The notes under the pieces: generated by a model | Database searches by the model: none | Seen by the model: the letters and a program-made list of their open reading frames with translations, nothing else | What the model was told of the DNA's origin: nothing | Program-made: the position numbers and the translations under genes | Source: Acidobacteriota bacterium | Lineage (GTDB): Bacteria > Acidobacteriota > Holophagae > Holophagales > Holophagaceae | Direction of reading: 5' to 3' | Length of the DNA stretch: 41,525 bases | Assembly (NCBI GenBank): GCA_018269025.1 | Contig: JAFDVN010000110.1 | Coordinates: 1-41,525, forward strand | Shown here: positions 15,805 through 23,512 of the stretch, piece after piece | Layout: each line of letters opens with the position of its first letter | Position numbering within the stretch: position 1 is the first letter of the stretch

Positions 15805-15881
15805 TTTATCCGCAGATTACGCCGATGACGCCGATTTCAAGCGGGACCTAATCTGCGTCATCGGCGAAATCTGCGGATAAA
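15805..15881. repeat. Nonamer hairpin, CCGCAGATT type, before the oxidoreductase gene
   Basis: Arm 15805-15836 (TTTATCCGCAGATT, ACGCCGATG, ACGCCGATT) pairs with 15850-15881 with three mismatches around a 13-nt loop. The wording is the same as the hairpin at 14437-14505. It lies between divergent genes, so a terminator role is hard to explain here; it forms part of the leader of the gene at 15898. Confidence 0.85.
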
Positions 15882-15897
15882 GCTTTAAACTCTTCCC

Positions 15898-18057
15898 ATG
15901 GCCACTCCCCGTGTCTCCGCCGCTGGCGGCTTTGCCGCGCTTCGCTATGTGCTGAGGAAGGGCCAGCGCGTGGGCCTCTGGAAGCTGTGGAAGCGCATGC
16001 GGTCGAAGAACGCGTGCAAGACCTGCGCGGTGGGCATGGGCGGCGCGCGGGGCGGCATGGTGAACGAGGCGGGCCACTTTCCCGAAGTCTGCAAGAAGAG
16101 CGTTCAAGCCCAAGCGGGCGATATGCAGGCGGCGATCCCCGAGGCCTTCTTCCGAACGAATTCCATCGCGGCGCTGTCGCGCCTGAGCCCGCGGGAGCTG
16201 GAGGAATTGGGTCGCCTCGCGTTTCCGATCTTGGCGGAACCGGGCGACACCCACTTCCGTCGAGTCACCTGGGACGAGGCCATGGCGGCGACCGCCACGG
16301 CCTTTCAGACGACGAAACCGGAAGAGGCCTTCGTCTACAGCTCGGGCCGCAGCAGCAACGAGGCGGCCTTCCTGCTCCAACTCATGGCACGCGCCTACGG
16401 CACGGCGAACATCCACAACTGTTCCTTCTACTGCCATCAGGCCAGCGGAGTCGCACTCCAGCAGGTCTACGGCAGCGGCACGGCGAGCATCACGCTGGAC
16501 GATCTCGACAAGGCCGACTTCGCCCTCGTCATCGGCGCGAACCCCGCGAGCAACCACCCGCGCCTCATCACCCAGCTCGTGAAGCTGCGGCGGCGGGGCG
16601 GAAAGGTGATGGTCATCAATCCGCTCAAAGAGCTTGGGCTCGTGCGCTTCCGGGTGCCGTCCCTCGTGAAGAGCCTCGTCTTCGGATCGAAGATCAGCGA
16701 CCTCTACCTTCAGCCCCACATCGGCGGCGACATCGCCCTCCTGAAGGGATTACTCAAAGGTCTGATCGAACAAGGTGGCGTGGATGAAGCCTTCGTCGAG
16801 GCCCACACGAGCGGATGGGAGGCGGTGCGCGCAGATATCGAAGCCACGCCCTGGGCCATGGTCGTCGGTGCCTCCGGCCTGAGCCGCGCTCAACTCAACG
16901 AAGCCGTCGCGATGCTGATGACGGCCAAGCGCGGCATCCTCATGTGGGCCATGGGCCTCACCCACCATGTGCATGGCGTGGACAACATCCTCGCGCTCTC
17001 GAATGTCGCGCTCGCGAAGGGCTGGTTGGGGCACGAAGGCTCGGGCCTTCTGCCCATCCGCGGCCATTCCAATGTGCAGGGCGTGGGTTCCGTGGGCGTC
17101 GCGCCGGGGTTGAAGAAGGCCTTCGCGGACAAGCTCGACGCGCTCTATGGCATCAAGGCGGCGGCGGGCCAGGACACCTACGCCTCCATGGAGGCCGCGC
17201 ACAAAGGCCGCATCCAGGCGTCGCTCCAGTTCGGCGGCAACCTCTTCGGATCGAACCCGGATCGCGCGTGGGCGGCGGAGGCCTTGCAGCGCATTCCCTT
17301 CACGGCCATGGTGAGCACCAAGCTCAACGAAGGGCACCTTCACGGCCGCGGGCAGACGACGGTGATCCTGCCCGCCCTCGCCCGAGATGAGGAACCTGAG
17401 ACGACGAGCCAGGAATCCATGTTCAACCTCGTGCGGCTTTCGGAAGGTGGCGTGCCTTTCCCCAGCGGCGAGCTGCGAAGCGAGGTGGCGATCCTCGCGG
17501 AACTGGCCGAGCGCATCCTGCCCCCCGGGCGCTTCGATTGGAAACGGCTGCGGAGCCATCAGGCCCTTCGCGAGGAGATCGCCAAGGCCGTGCCTGGCTA
17601 CGCGGAGGCCGCAGGTGGCAAAGAGTTCCAGGTGGAGGGCCGCACCTTCCACACGCCAGTCTTCGCCACGGGCGATGGGAAGGCCCACTTCGCGCCGACG
17701 CCGATGCCCGAGCCCCTGCGGGGCGACGAACTGCGCCTCATGACGATCCGAAGCGAGGGCCAGTTCAACACCGTCGTCTACGAAGAAGAAGATCTCTACC
17801 GCGGCGTGCGACGACGGGATGTGGTGCTCATGGCTTCGGAAGACGGGGCGCGGCTCGGCATCCGGGAAGGCCAGGAGGTGCGCGTCAGCTCCGAGCGCGG
17901 TGCCATGACCGTGCGCGCCGCCTTCGTGGACATCCGCCCCGGCAACTGCGCCATGTACTACCCCGAAGCCAACGCCCTCGTCCCCGCGCGCCTCGATCCC
18001 CGCTCCAAGACGCCCGCCTTCAAGGCCGTGCCGGTGCGGATCGAAGCGAAAAGCTGA
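15898..18057 (+). CDS. Molybdopterin-dependent oxidoreductase, FdhF/YdeP family
   Basis: This 719-aa formate-dehydrogenase-alpha-like enzyme binds a bis-molybdopterin cofactor. The N-terminus has C40-x2-C43 and C65 as candidate iron-sulfur ligands (ACKTC, EVCKK). A metal-ligand region CSFYCHQASG (C179-H180) follows, then the MGD-binding blocks (GANPASNHPR, GLTHHVHGVDN, GHEGSGLLPIRGHSNVQG, GGNLFG). The C-terminal molydopterin-dinucleotide-binding domain begins near 610 (MTIRSEGQFNT). Length and layout match the YdeP group (about 760 aa), which has an acid-resistance link in E. coli but no settled reaction. The start ATG 15898 was chosen because the conserved basic N-terminus follows. No fdhD, electron-transfer subunit or Tat signal is seen, so it is likely cytoplasmic. 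Confidence 0.9.
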   Translation: MATPRVSAAGGFAALRYVLRKGQRVGLWKLWKRMRSKNACKTCAVGMGGARGGMVNEAGHFPEVCKKSVQAQAGDMQAAIPEAFFRTNSIAALSRLSPRELEELGRLAFPILAEPGDTHFRRVTWDEAMAATATAFQTTKPEEAFVYSSGRSSNEAAFLLQLMARAYGTANIHNCSFYCHQASGVALQQVYGSGTASITLDDLDKADFALVIGANPASNHPRLITQLVKLRRRGGKVMVINPLKELGLVRFRVPSLVKSLVFGSKISDLYLQPHIGGDIALLKGLLKGLIEQGGVDEAFVEAHTSGWEAVRADIEATPWAMVVGASGLSRAQLNEAVAMLMTAKRGILMWAMGLTHHVHGVDNILALSNVALAKGWLGHEGSGLLPIRGHSNVQGVGSVGVAPGLKKAFADKLDALYGIKAAAGQDTYASMEAAHKGRIQASLQFGGNLFGSNPDRAWAAEALQRIPFTAMVSTKLNEGHLHGRGQTTVILPALARDEEPETTSQESMFNLVRLSEGGVPFPSGELRSEVAILAELAERILPPGRFDWKRLRSHQALREEIAKAVPGYAEAAGGKEFQVEGRTFHTPVFATGDGKAHFAPTPMPEPLRGDELRLMTIRSEGQFNTVVYEEEDLYRGVRRRDVVLMASEDGARLGIREGQEVRVSSERGAMTVRAAFVDIRPGNCAMYYPEANALVPARLDPRSKTPAFKAVPVRIEAKS

Positions 18058-18162
18058 TCCACAGATTTCACAGATTTCACAGATTTCACAGATTTCACAG
18101 ATTCCTATGAGGAGGGTTCGATTGGCTGTTTCTAATCTGTGGAATCTGTGAAATCTGTGGAT
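18057..18162. repeat. Nonamer hairpin, TCACAGATT type, five tandem words
   Basis: The left arm holds five tandem 9-mers, CCACAGATT followed by four TCACAGATT (18059-18103). The right arm 18134-18162 holds three complementary words. A 29-nt stem with one mismatch forms between 18057-18085 and 18134-18162. It starts inside the oxidoreductase stop codon (18055-18057) and is followed by a 12-bp perfect palindrome GGATGATCATCC (18159-18170). The unequal word number on the two arms shows that arms gain or lose words. Confidence 0.85.
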
Positions 18163-18175
18163 GATCATCCACTAG

Positions 18176-18808
18176 ATGACCGCACTCCTCCCCGAGCCAC
18201 CGCTTCCCATTCGCGACCTGCGCTTCGCGGTTATTGATCTGGAAACGAGCGGGGGCACGCCGAAGGCGTTCTGGGATCGGCAGGACCGCTTTCACACCGC
18301 AGCGGAGATCACGGAGGTGGGCATCGTCACCCTGACCGGGCCGGTGGTGGAAGGCCGCTTCAATCGCCTCTGCGCCATCGAAGGCCCGCTGCCCCGGGCG
18401 ATCCAGTCGCTCACGGGGATCACGCCGCGTCTTCTCCGCGACGCGCCCGCCTGGGAGCGCGTGGCCTTCGAGATGGCCCTCATCCTGGAAGGCCGCATCT
18501 GGGTCGCGCACCACGCGCCCTTTGACGGTGGCTTTCTCAAAGCCTACCTGCCCGAAGGCCTGTGGCACCGTCACCATCTGGTCTGCACGCGACTGCTCAC
18601 GAAAGCCCTCGCGCCGGAACTGCCGAGGCGCAGCCTCGCCGAATGCTGCGCCCACTTCGGCATTGTCAATACCCGCGCCCACCGCGCGCTCTCCGATGCC
18701 GAGGCCACCGCCGAGCTGCTTCAAAAGCTCATGGAACGCGCCGAAGAAGGCGGATGGGACGCCAAGGGCTTCATCGCCCTGGGGGAGGTGAGTTGGAAGA
18801 AGCTGTGA
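18176..18808 (+). CDS. DnaQ-like DEDDh 3'-5' exonuclease
   Basis: This 210-aa protein contains the three exonuclease motifs of the epsilon/RNase T superfamily: ExoI IDLETSG (D21, E23), ExoII AHHAPFDGGF (D117) and ExoIII HRALSDAEAT (H169, D174). All four acidic ligands and the catalytic His are present. The domain fills the whole protein, as in stand-alone proofreading or repair nucleases rather than a polymerase fusion. The start ATG 18176 has no good ribosome site; it follows directly on a nonamer hairpin and a palindrome. Its last 38 nt overlap the 3' end of the minus-strand gene at 18771. Whether it proofreads for Pol III or acts elsewhere is not resolvable. Confidence 0.88.
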   Translation: MTALLPEPPLPIRDLRFAVIDLETSGGTPKAFWDRQDRFHTAAEITEVGIVTLTGPVVEGRFNRLCAIEGPLPRAIQSLTGITPRLLRDAPAWERVAFEMALILEGRIWVAHHAPFDGGFLKAYLPEGLWHRHHLVCTRLLTKALAPELPRRSLAECCAHFGIVNTRAHRALSDAEATAELLQKLMERAEEGGWDAKGFIALGEVSWKKL

Positions 18809-21062
18809 GGCGCTTGGCCAGGGCGGGGTCGAGGTCACTCACCTCCTGAAGAAGGGCCTTGAGACGAGCGGCCTGACCCAGGCGCTGAAGCGCCTCCTCG
18901 TAGGGAAGAAGCAGGTCTCGCGTATAGCGTTCCTTCTTCTCGCCTCGCCCTTTCCGTTGATCCTCGTCCAGAAGGGGCGCCGAAAGGGCGAGGCGCGCGA
19001 GATCCTCGCGAACGCCGCCTTCCCAGAAGGCCTGGCACCAGTCCTCGAGGTCCGCCCAGCGCCCCTCGTCCTTCAGGCGTGCGGCCACGAAGGAGAGCAC
19101 CGCGTCCGACAAAGGGCCCGCGCCGCCATCGAGCCGCGTCTTCCAGATGGCGAGACCTTCCATCAGGCGCGTGGGGCTCCGTGGATGGCCGGACACCTTT
19201 ACCCAATCCATCCAGGCCCGCCACAGGTTGACCCGTTCCGGCCAGCGCGCGAGCTGGCTTTCCAACTCGGTCATCACCTTCACGGCGGCGGGAGCCCAAA
19301 GGTCTTTTCGAGGCGTCCAATCTTTCCTCAGGCCCCCCTCCGCGCCTTCAAGGAAGGGGCTGAAGGTGGCCCGGGCATCTTCCAGGAGCGTTGCTTCCAG
19401 GCGCGCGTTGGGCATTCGCGTGCACAGCAGATGAAGGCGTGTTTCACGCGCTTCGAGGTGGTCGGGGTGGACGCGGATGAAGGCGTCGAGCTGTTCCAGG
19501 TAGGGCAGGCCCTCGGCCCTCATGCGGTCGGCGAGGAAGGCGGGCCTTGGCAAGGTTGCGCCCGTGGCGAGGACTTCCCCACCCCGCATCAGCACCCAGC
19601 GCGGACCCTTCCCCCAGCCTCGGCGGGCGCGGAGCGACATCTCCTCCTGGGCGTTGAGGGAACGCCACACCAGCTCTCCTCCGGGCTCCCACGCATCGAA
19701 GGCGGGAAGCTCGGCCAAGGAGGACCAGCCCTGCTCCCAGTCGGGATGCCCGAGCAGGGCGAGGCGGAAGGGCGGCGGCGGATCGGGCTGAGGCGCGTCC
19801 AGAGGCGCCTGGTCGTCCTTCGCCGCGACGAGCGCCTTGACGAGCGCGTCGTCCTTGCCGAGATAGAACTCCAGCGAAGGCGCGAGGGAGGAACTGGCGT
19901 ATTCCGGCCAACGCCGTCCCACGGCGGCGCGGAGCTCCTTCACGAAGGCCAGGGCCTCGGTTTCGCGGCCCTCTGCGGCCAAGGCGTGGAGCCGGGAGAA
20001 GCCCCAGTGGCTCACCACCTCCGCCGCGAAGCTCTTGCTTTGGTAGGCACGGATCGAAGGACTCATCGCGTCGGCGTAGGCCCGGCCCGCGAGGGCTTCC
20101 AGGCCGATCCAGTCTTTGCGCTGGGAAAAGGCATAGTCCAGGTAGGGCGCGGCGGCGAGGGGTGGCCAGGGTGCGCGGGGCATGGCGGCCAGGTCATCCA
20201 CGAGCGGCTGAGGGTCCGACCCAGCGCCGAGGTAATCGGCCGTGCCCCAGGCCTCCCAGAGGTGGGGGTCGGATGGTCTCGCCTGGAGCGAGGCTTCAAG
20301 GCCCGCCTGGAACCGGCGAATCGGCCCTTTCAGGATTCCAGAATTCTTCGCGCCTCCCACCTGGAGCGCGGCCTGCATGAGGAGGAGGTGCGGGTACTCC
20401 TGCCAGCCCTCGACATTCATGAAGGCATCCATCGCCTCCACCGCGGGCCCCCACTGGGCTTGGTCCTGGTCGGGCGGCGTGAGGCGCTTGTCCACCCATT
20501 CTGCATCCAGACCCTTATCCTTCTCTGGATCCGGCGCGGAGAGCCGGTGCTCCACCACGGCGCGATGGGACGCGAAGCGGCCCGCCTGGTAAAGATCCTC
20601 GGCCCTCGCGTCCCCTTGGTCGGGATGCTCCCGGAGGAAGGACGCGCGCCGTTCAAAGCGCGGTCGCCATCCCGTGCCGCGCATGGCGTCCAGTAGGCTG
20701 CCTGATTCGGGCGTGCGCATTCCGCTGAGAAGGGCTTCGCCATCCGGTGACAGGAGCAACCAATGGGGTCCGGGCGTCCACCCGAGCCGCGAGGCCCAAG
20801 CCTGGGCTTCGCCGTCCTCGAAATCCGTGCCGACCAGTTCCCGGGCCATCGCGACCCGGCTGTAGTCCGGGTCCAGCTCCCAGGCGCCATGGAAGCGATG
20901 CTCCCTCGGACGGAGCAAGGTGAAAAAGGGAACGGCCGAATCCTGGAGGGCCTTCACCCAGGCAATTCGGGTCTCCGCGGGGTCGGATGGGGCATGGGCG
21001 AACAGGGCCGGGGCCAGCAGAAGCGGCAGGATGGGGCGCGGGAGAACCAGGCGAAGCGGCAT
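18771..21062 (-). CDS. Large secreted protein with internal duplication, function unknown
   Basis: This 763-aa protein has an N-terminal signal peptide (RPILPLLLAPALFAHA, cleavage near 24). I do not recognise a named family. It is rich in Trp, Leu and Ala helices like TPR-type scaffolds. A segment at about 98-156 (GPHWLLLSPDGEALLSG ... LLDAMRGTGW ... REHPDQGDAR) is repeated at about 484-545 (GPRWVLMRGGEVLATG ... LADRMRAEGL ... RVHPDHLEAR), so the protein looks like two copies of a thioredoxin-like plus helical-repeat unit that lack a CxxC. Start ATG 21062 follows AGAGG. It is divergent from the gene at 21084 by only 21 nt and convergent, with a 38-nt overlap, with the exonuclease gene. Confidence 0.75.
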   Translation of the reverse strand: MPLRLVLPRPILPLLLAPALFAHAPSDPAETRIAWVKALQDSAVPFFTLLRPREHRFHGAWELDPDYSRVAMARELVGTDFEDGEAQAWASRLGWTPGPHWLLLSPDGEALLSGMRTPESGSLLDAMRGTGWRPRFERRASFLREHPDQGDARAEDLYQAGRFASHRAVVEHRLSAPDPEKDKGLDAEWVDKRLTPPDQDQAQWGPAVEAMDAFMNVEGWQEYPHLLLMQAALQVGGAKNSGILKGPIRRFQAGLEASLQARPSDPHLWEAWGTADYLGAGSDPQPLVDDLAAMPRAPWPPLAAAPYLDYAFSQRKDWIGLEALAGRAYADAMSPSIRAYQSKSFAAEVVSHWGFSRLHALAAEGRETEALAFVKELRAAVGRRWPEYASSSLAPSLEFYLGKDDALVKALVAAKDDQAPLDAPQPDPPPPFRLALLGHPDWEQGWSSLAELPAFDAWEPGGELVWRSLNAQEEMSLRARRGWGKGPRWVLMRGGEVLATGATLPRPAFLADRMRAEGLPYLEQLDAFIRVHPDHLEARETRLHLLCTRMPNARLEATLLEDARATFSPFLEGAEGGLRKDWTPRKDLWAPAAVKVMTELESQLARWPERVNLWRAWMDWVKVSGHPRSPTRLMEGLAIWKTRLDGGAGPLSDAVLSFVAARLKDEGRWADLEDWCQAFWEGGVREDLARLALSAPLLDEDQRKGRGEKKERYTRDLLLPYEEALQRLGQAARLKALLQEVSDLDPALAKRLTASSNSPPPGR

Positions 21063-21083
21063 GGGAACCTCTATGCTACTTCC

Positions 21084-21653
21084 ATGGATCTCTCCCGTTT
21101 CCTCGACCTCGTCCGCTCGGCCGGATGGCAGGGCATGGCGCTGTGGCTCGTGCTGGCGGCTCAAGCGGTCATGTGGGTGCTGCTGGTGCGGCTCCACTTC
21201 GCCCTCCGTCGCGAGGACGCGCCCTGGGAGGAATGCGTCGGCAAGATCCGCAGCGCCTTCTTGCGGAAACTGAATGGCGAGGAGGAGATCGCGGAGCTGA
21301 AGGTCCACCACTACGCGCCGTTGGTGGACAAGGTCATCGCGCTCCACTTCCAGGAGCAGAAGAGCGAGGCCTTCGCGCGGTGGCTGCTCACCCGCTGGAA
21401 GATCAAGGAGGGCCTCCGTCCCTACTGGATCCGCTGGGGACACCTGCTCATCGGATTCGGCGTTGTCGTGTGGTTCCTCTATGGGCTCCAGATCGATCTC
21501 GGCAGCGCGGTGCTGAAGCGCACGCCCTGCGACCCGCGCCTGCTGTGGGTGTGGCTCGGCTACGCCATGGTGATTGCCTGGAAGCTCGTGCGGCTCCAGG
21601 GGAATCTGGAACGGGTGCAGCGCAGCCTGCTCTTTCCGAGGAAGGACGAGTGA
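21084..21653 (+). CDS. Membrane protein of unknown function
   Basis: This 189-aa protein is not recognised. It has one membrane segment near the N-terminus (about 18-37), a soluble, charged middle (about 40-115, including FLRKLNGEEEIAELKVHHYAPLVDKVIALHF), and two further segments (about 117-136 and 153-170), followed by a basic tail. It is the first gene of a tightly packed set with GNAT and UPF0102; its stop overlaps the next start (GTGA). No ribosome site is visible upstream of ATG 21084, and a TATGCT box at 21072-21077 would start the transcript at the ATG, so the message may be leaderless. The start is therefore less certain than the gene. Confidence 0.7.
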   Translation: MDLSRFLDLVRSAGWQGMALWLVLAAQAVMWVLLVRLHFALRREDAPWEECVGKIRSAFLRKLNGEEEIAELKVHHYAPLVDKVIALHFQEQKSEAFARWLLTRWKIKEGLRPYWIRWGHLLIGFGVVVWFLYGLQIDLGSAVLKRTPCDPRLLWVWLGYAMVIAWKLVRLQGNLERVQRSLLFPRKDE

Positions 21654-22129
21654 GCTTCCTCGTTACGCCGTTTTCGCCCGGGCAAGAAGAGCAGATTCTT
21701 GGCCTCATCCTGCCCATCCAGCAGCAGGAGTTCCGCGTCCCCATCACGGCGGCGGATCAGCCGGATCTGGCGGCGATCCCGGCGGTCTACCAGAAGGGAC
21801 GCGGCGGCTTCTGGGTTGGGATGCAGGGTGATGAAGTCGTCGGAACGATCGGCCTCATTGATTTCGGCCCGGGCGGCGCGATCCGCAAGATGTTCCTCCG
21901 GTCGGACCAGCGGGGATCGGGACTGGCCCAAGCGCTGCTCGATACCCTACAGGCCCACGCGAGAGAAGGAGGCCTGCCCCTCCTCGCCCTCGGCACCCTG
22001 CCTCAGATGGCGGCGGCCCACCGCTTCTACGAGCGCAACGGCTTTACGCGGGTGGACCCGGAATCCCTGCCGCCGGCCTTCCCCCGCATGGCCGTGGACA
22101 CGGTGTTCTACCGGAAAGACCTGGCGTGA
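21650..22129 (+). CDS. GNAT-family N-acetyltransferase
   Basis: This 159-aa GNAT enzyme has beta4 and the acetyl-CoA pyrophosphate loop in IRKMFLRSDQRGSGLAQALL (consensus Q/RxxGxG/A at about 83-90) and the C-terminal AAHRFYERNGFTRV signature at about 123-136. Start GTG 21650 overlaps the previous stop by 4 nt and is preceded by an AGGAAGGA ribosome site. Its own stop overlaps the UPF0102 start in the same way. The acceptor (small molecule or protein) is unknown. Confidence 0.9.
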   Translation: MSFLVTPFSPGQEEQILGLILPIQQQEFRVPITAADQPDLAAIPAVYQKGRGGFWVGMQGDEVVGTIGLIDFGPGGAIRKMFLRSDQRGSGLAQALLDTLQAHAREGGLPLLALGTLPQMAAAHRFYERNGFTRVDPESLPPAFPRMAVDTVFYRKDLA

Positions 22130-22524
22130 AGGCGGCCTCGCGTCGCGGCCAGCGGGCCGCGCGGTACGGGCGATGGTGCGAGCGGCTCACGATCTGGCTG
22201 TTGTGGCTGCGCGGTTTCGACCTGGTCGCCTGGCGCTTGAAGGTCGGGCGCGGCGAACTGGACCTCCTCATGGCCCGGGGCGCGGAGCTTCGCATTCTGG
22301 AGGTGAAGGCCCGCCGCGCGGGCGCTTGGGTGGCGGGCGACACGGCGCTGACAGTGGAGCAGCGGGCGCGGCTTCAGCGCGCCGCGCGGGCCTGGCTGAA
22401 CCGGACCCCCTGGCCCAGCACGATCCGCTTCCAGCGGGTGAGTTGGTCCGGCTGGCGCTGCCGGTTCCATGACCCCGAACGGTGGGACGGCCTGGCCCTC
22501 CCGAGGTCACACCCCGACGCCTGA
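22126..22524 (+). CDS. UPF0102 (YraN) family endonuclease-like protein
   Basis: The 132-aa protein has the YraN/PD-(D/E)xK core: GRGELDLLMA (E44, D46) and LEVKARR (E59, K61), spaced as in the family, after an N-terminal helix with a conserved Gly-Arg stretch (RRGQRAARYGR). UPF0102 proteins are predicted nucleases, often next to rnhB or rsmI, which are absent here. Start is GTG 22126, overlapping the GNAT stop in a GTGA. The activity is unproven for most of the family. Confidence 0.85.
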   Translation: MKAASRRGQRAARYGRWCERLTIWLLWLRGFDLVAWRLKVGRGELDLLMARGAELRILEVKARRAGAWVAGDTALTVEQRARLQRAARAWLNRTPWPSTIRFQRVSWSGWRCRFHDPERWDGLALPRSHPDA

Positions 22525-22619
22525 CGCCTGACGCCCCTTCCTGGCACCTTCCTCGCCTCATCTACCGATGGTGTCGGCCCCATGACCCTTCCCAACCTAT
22601 GCCTCCCGGAGCCGGGCGC

Positions 22620-23477
22620 ATGATCGCCCAGGTCCCGCCCACGAGCCTGCTGGCCCGCGCCCTCCGCGCGCCGGCGGAAGGGCTCTTCCGCAACCGGGTG
22701 ATGGCCATCAGCTCGGGCAAGGGGGGCGTGGGCAAGACCAATGTGGTGGCGGGCCTCGCCCTGGCACTCGCCAAGCAGGGCCAACGGGTCGTCATCGTGG
22801 ACGCGGATTTCGGACTCGCGAACCTGGACATCCTCTTGGGACTGTCGCCCCAGAACACCTTGGAGCAGGTGCTTCGGGGGGAGAAGGTGCTGGAGGAGAT
22901 CCTCGTCGAGGGTCCCCACGGCATCCGCATCGTGCCCGCTTCCAGCGGCGTGCAGGAACTCACGCGCTTGGATGGCGCGGCCGAGCTGCGGCTCGTTCAG
23001 GGCCTCCAGCGCGTAGCGGAAGACGCCGACTGGATGCTCGTGGACACCGCCGCGGGCGTCCATGATTCCGTCGTGAAACTGCTCATGGCCGCCCAGCAGG
23101 TGCTCCTGGTGGCGACCCCCGAGCCGGCGAGTCTCGTGGATGCCTACGCCGTGCTGAAGGTGCTGCACCTGCGGGACGCGGAGAAGCCGGTTCGCCTCGT
23201 GGTGAACAACGCGCAGACCGCGGAGGAAGCCGGCGAGACCATCCAGCAATTGGACCTCGCCACCCGGCGTTTCCTGGGCCGGGGCGTGGAGGCGCTCGGC
23301 GCGATTCCCCACGATCCCTGGCTGCTCCAGGCGGTGCGCGAACAGCGCTCGGTGGTGGACCGCTTCCCTGACAGTCCTTCGGCCCGGGCCTTCGAATCGC
23401 TGGCGCGAACCCTCATCGAAGGCGGAGAATGGGATCCTGCTTCGCTCCCAGCCCTCTGGGAAACGCCCCAGCATTGA
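22620..23477 (+). CDS. flhG: FlhG/YlxH (MinD-like) flagellar number regulator
   Basis: FlhG is a MinD-type ATPase that limits flagellar number and position with the GTPase FlhF. The 285-aa product has the deviant Walker A SSGKGGVGKT (31-40), switch I-like DADFGLANLDILLG (64-77), and DTAAGVHDSV (Walker B region). The DxGLxNLD form is the flagellar rather than division MinD type. The N-terminus lacks the DQAxxLR activation helix known for FlhF partners. The start ATG 22620 was chosen because GGAG 22608-22611 lies 8 nt upstream. fliA follows 35 nt later; no flhF is in the window. Confidence 0.9.
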   Translation: MIAQVPPTSLLARALRAPAEGLFRNRVMAISSGKGGVGKTNVVAGLALALAKQGQRVVIVDADFGLANLDILLGLSPQNTLEQVLRGEKVLEEILVEGPHGIRIVPASSGVQELTRLDGAAELRLVQGLQRVAEDADWMLVDTAAGVHDSVVKLLMAAQQVLLVATPEPASLVDAYAVLKVLHLRDAEKPVRLVVNNAQTAEEAGETIQQLDLATRRFLGRGVEALGAIPHDPWLLQAVREQRSVVDRFPDSPSARAFESLARTLIEGGEWDPASLPALWETPQH

Positions 23478-23512
23478 TGCTTCCAAGATGATGGCCCCAT
23501 GACGATGGCCCT

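Noticed and set aside
18059-18103. Five 9-nt repeats as a CRISPR array
   Set aside because: Units are directly tandem without spacers, only 9 nt long, and paired with a complementary arm; no cas genes are in the window.
18061-18165. Repetitive peptide frames (HRF and CEI repeats) over the hairpin
   Set aside because: They come from reading the 9-nt tandem words; both strands are open only because the unit length is a multiple of three.
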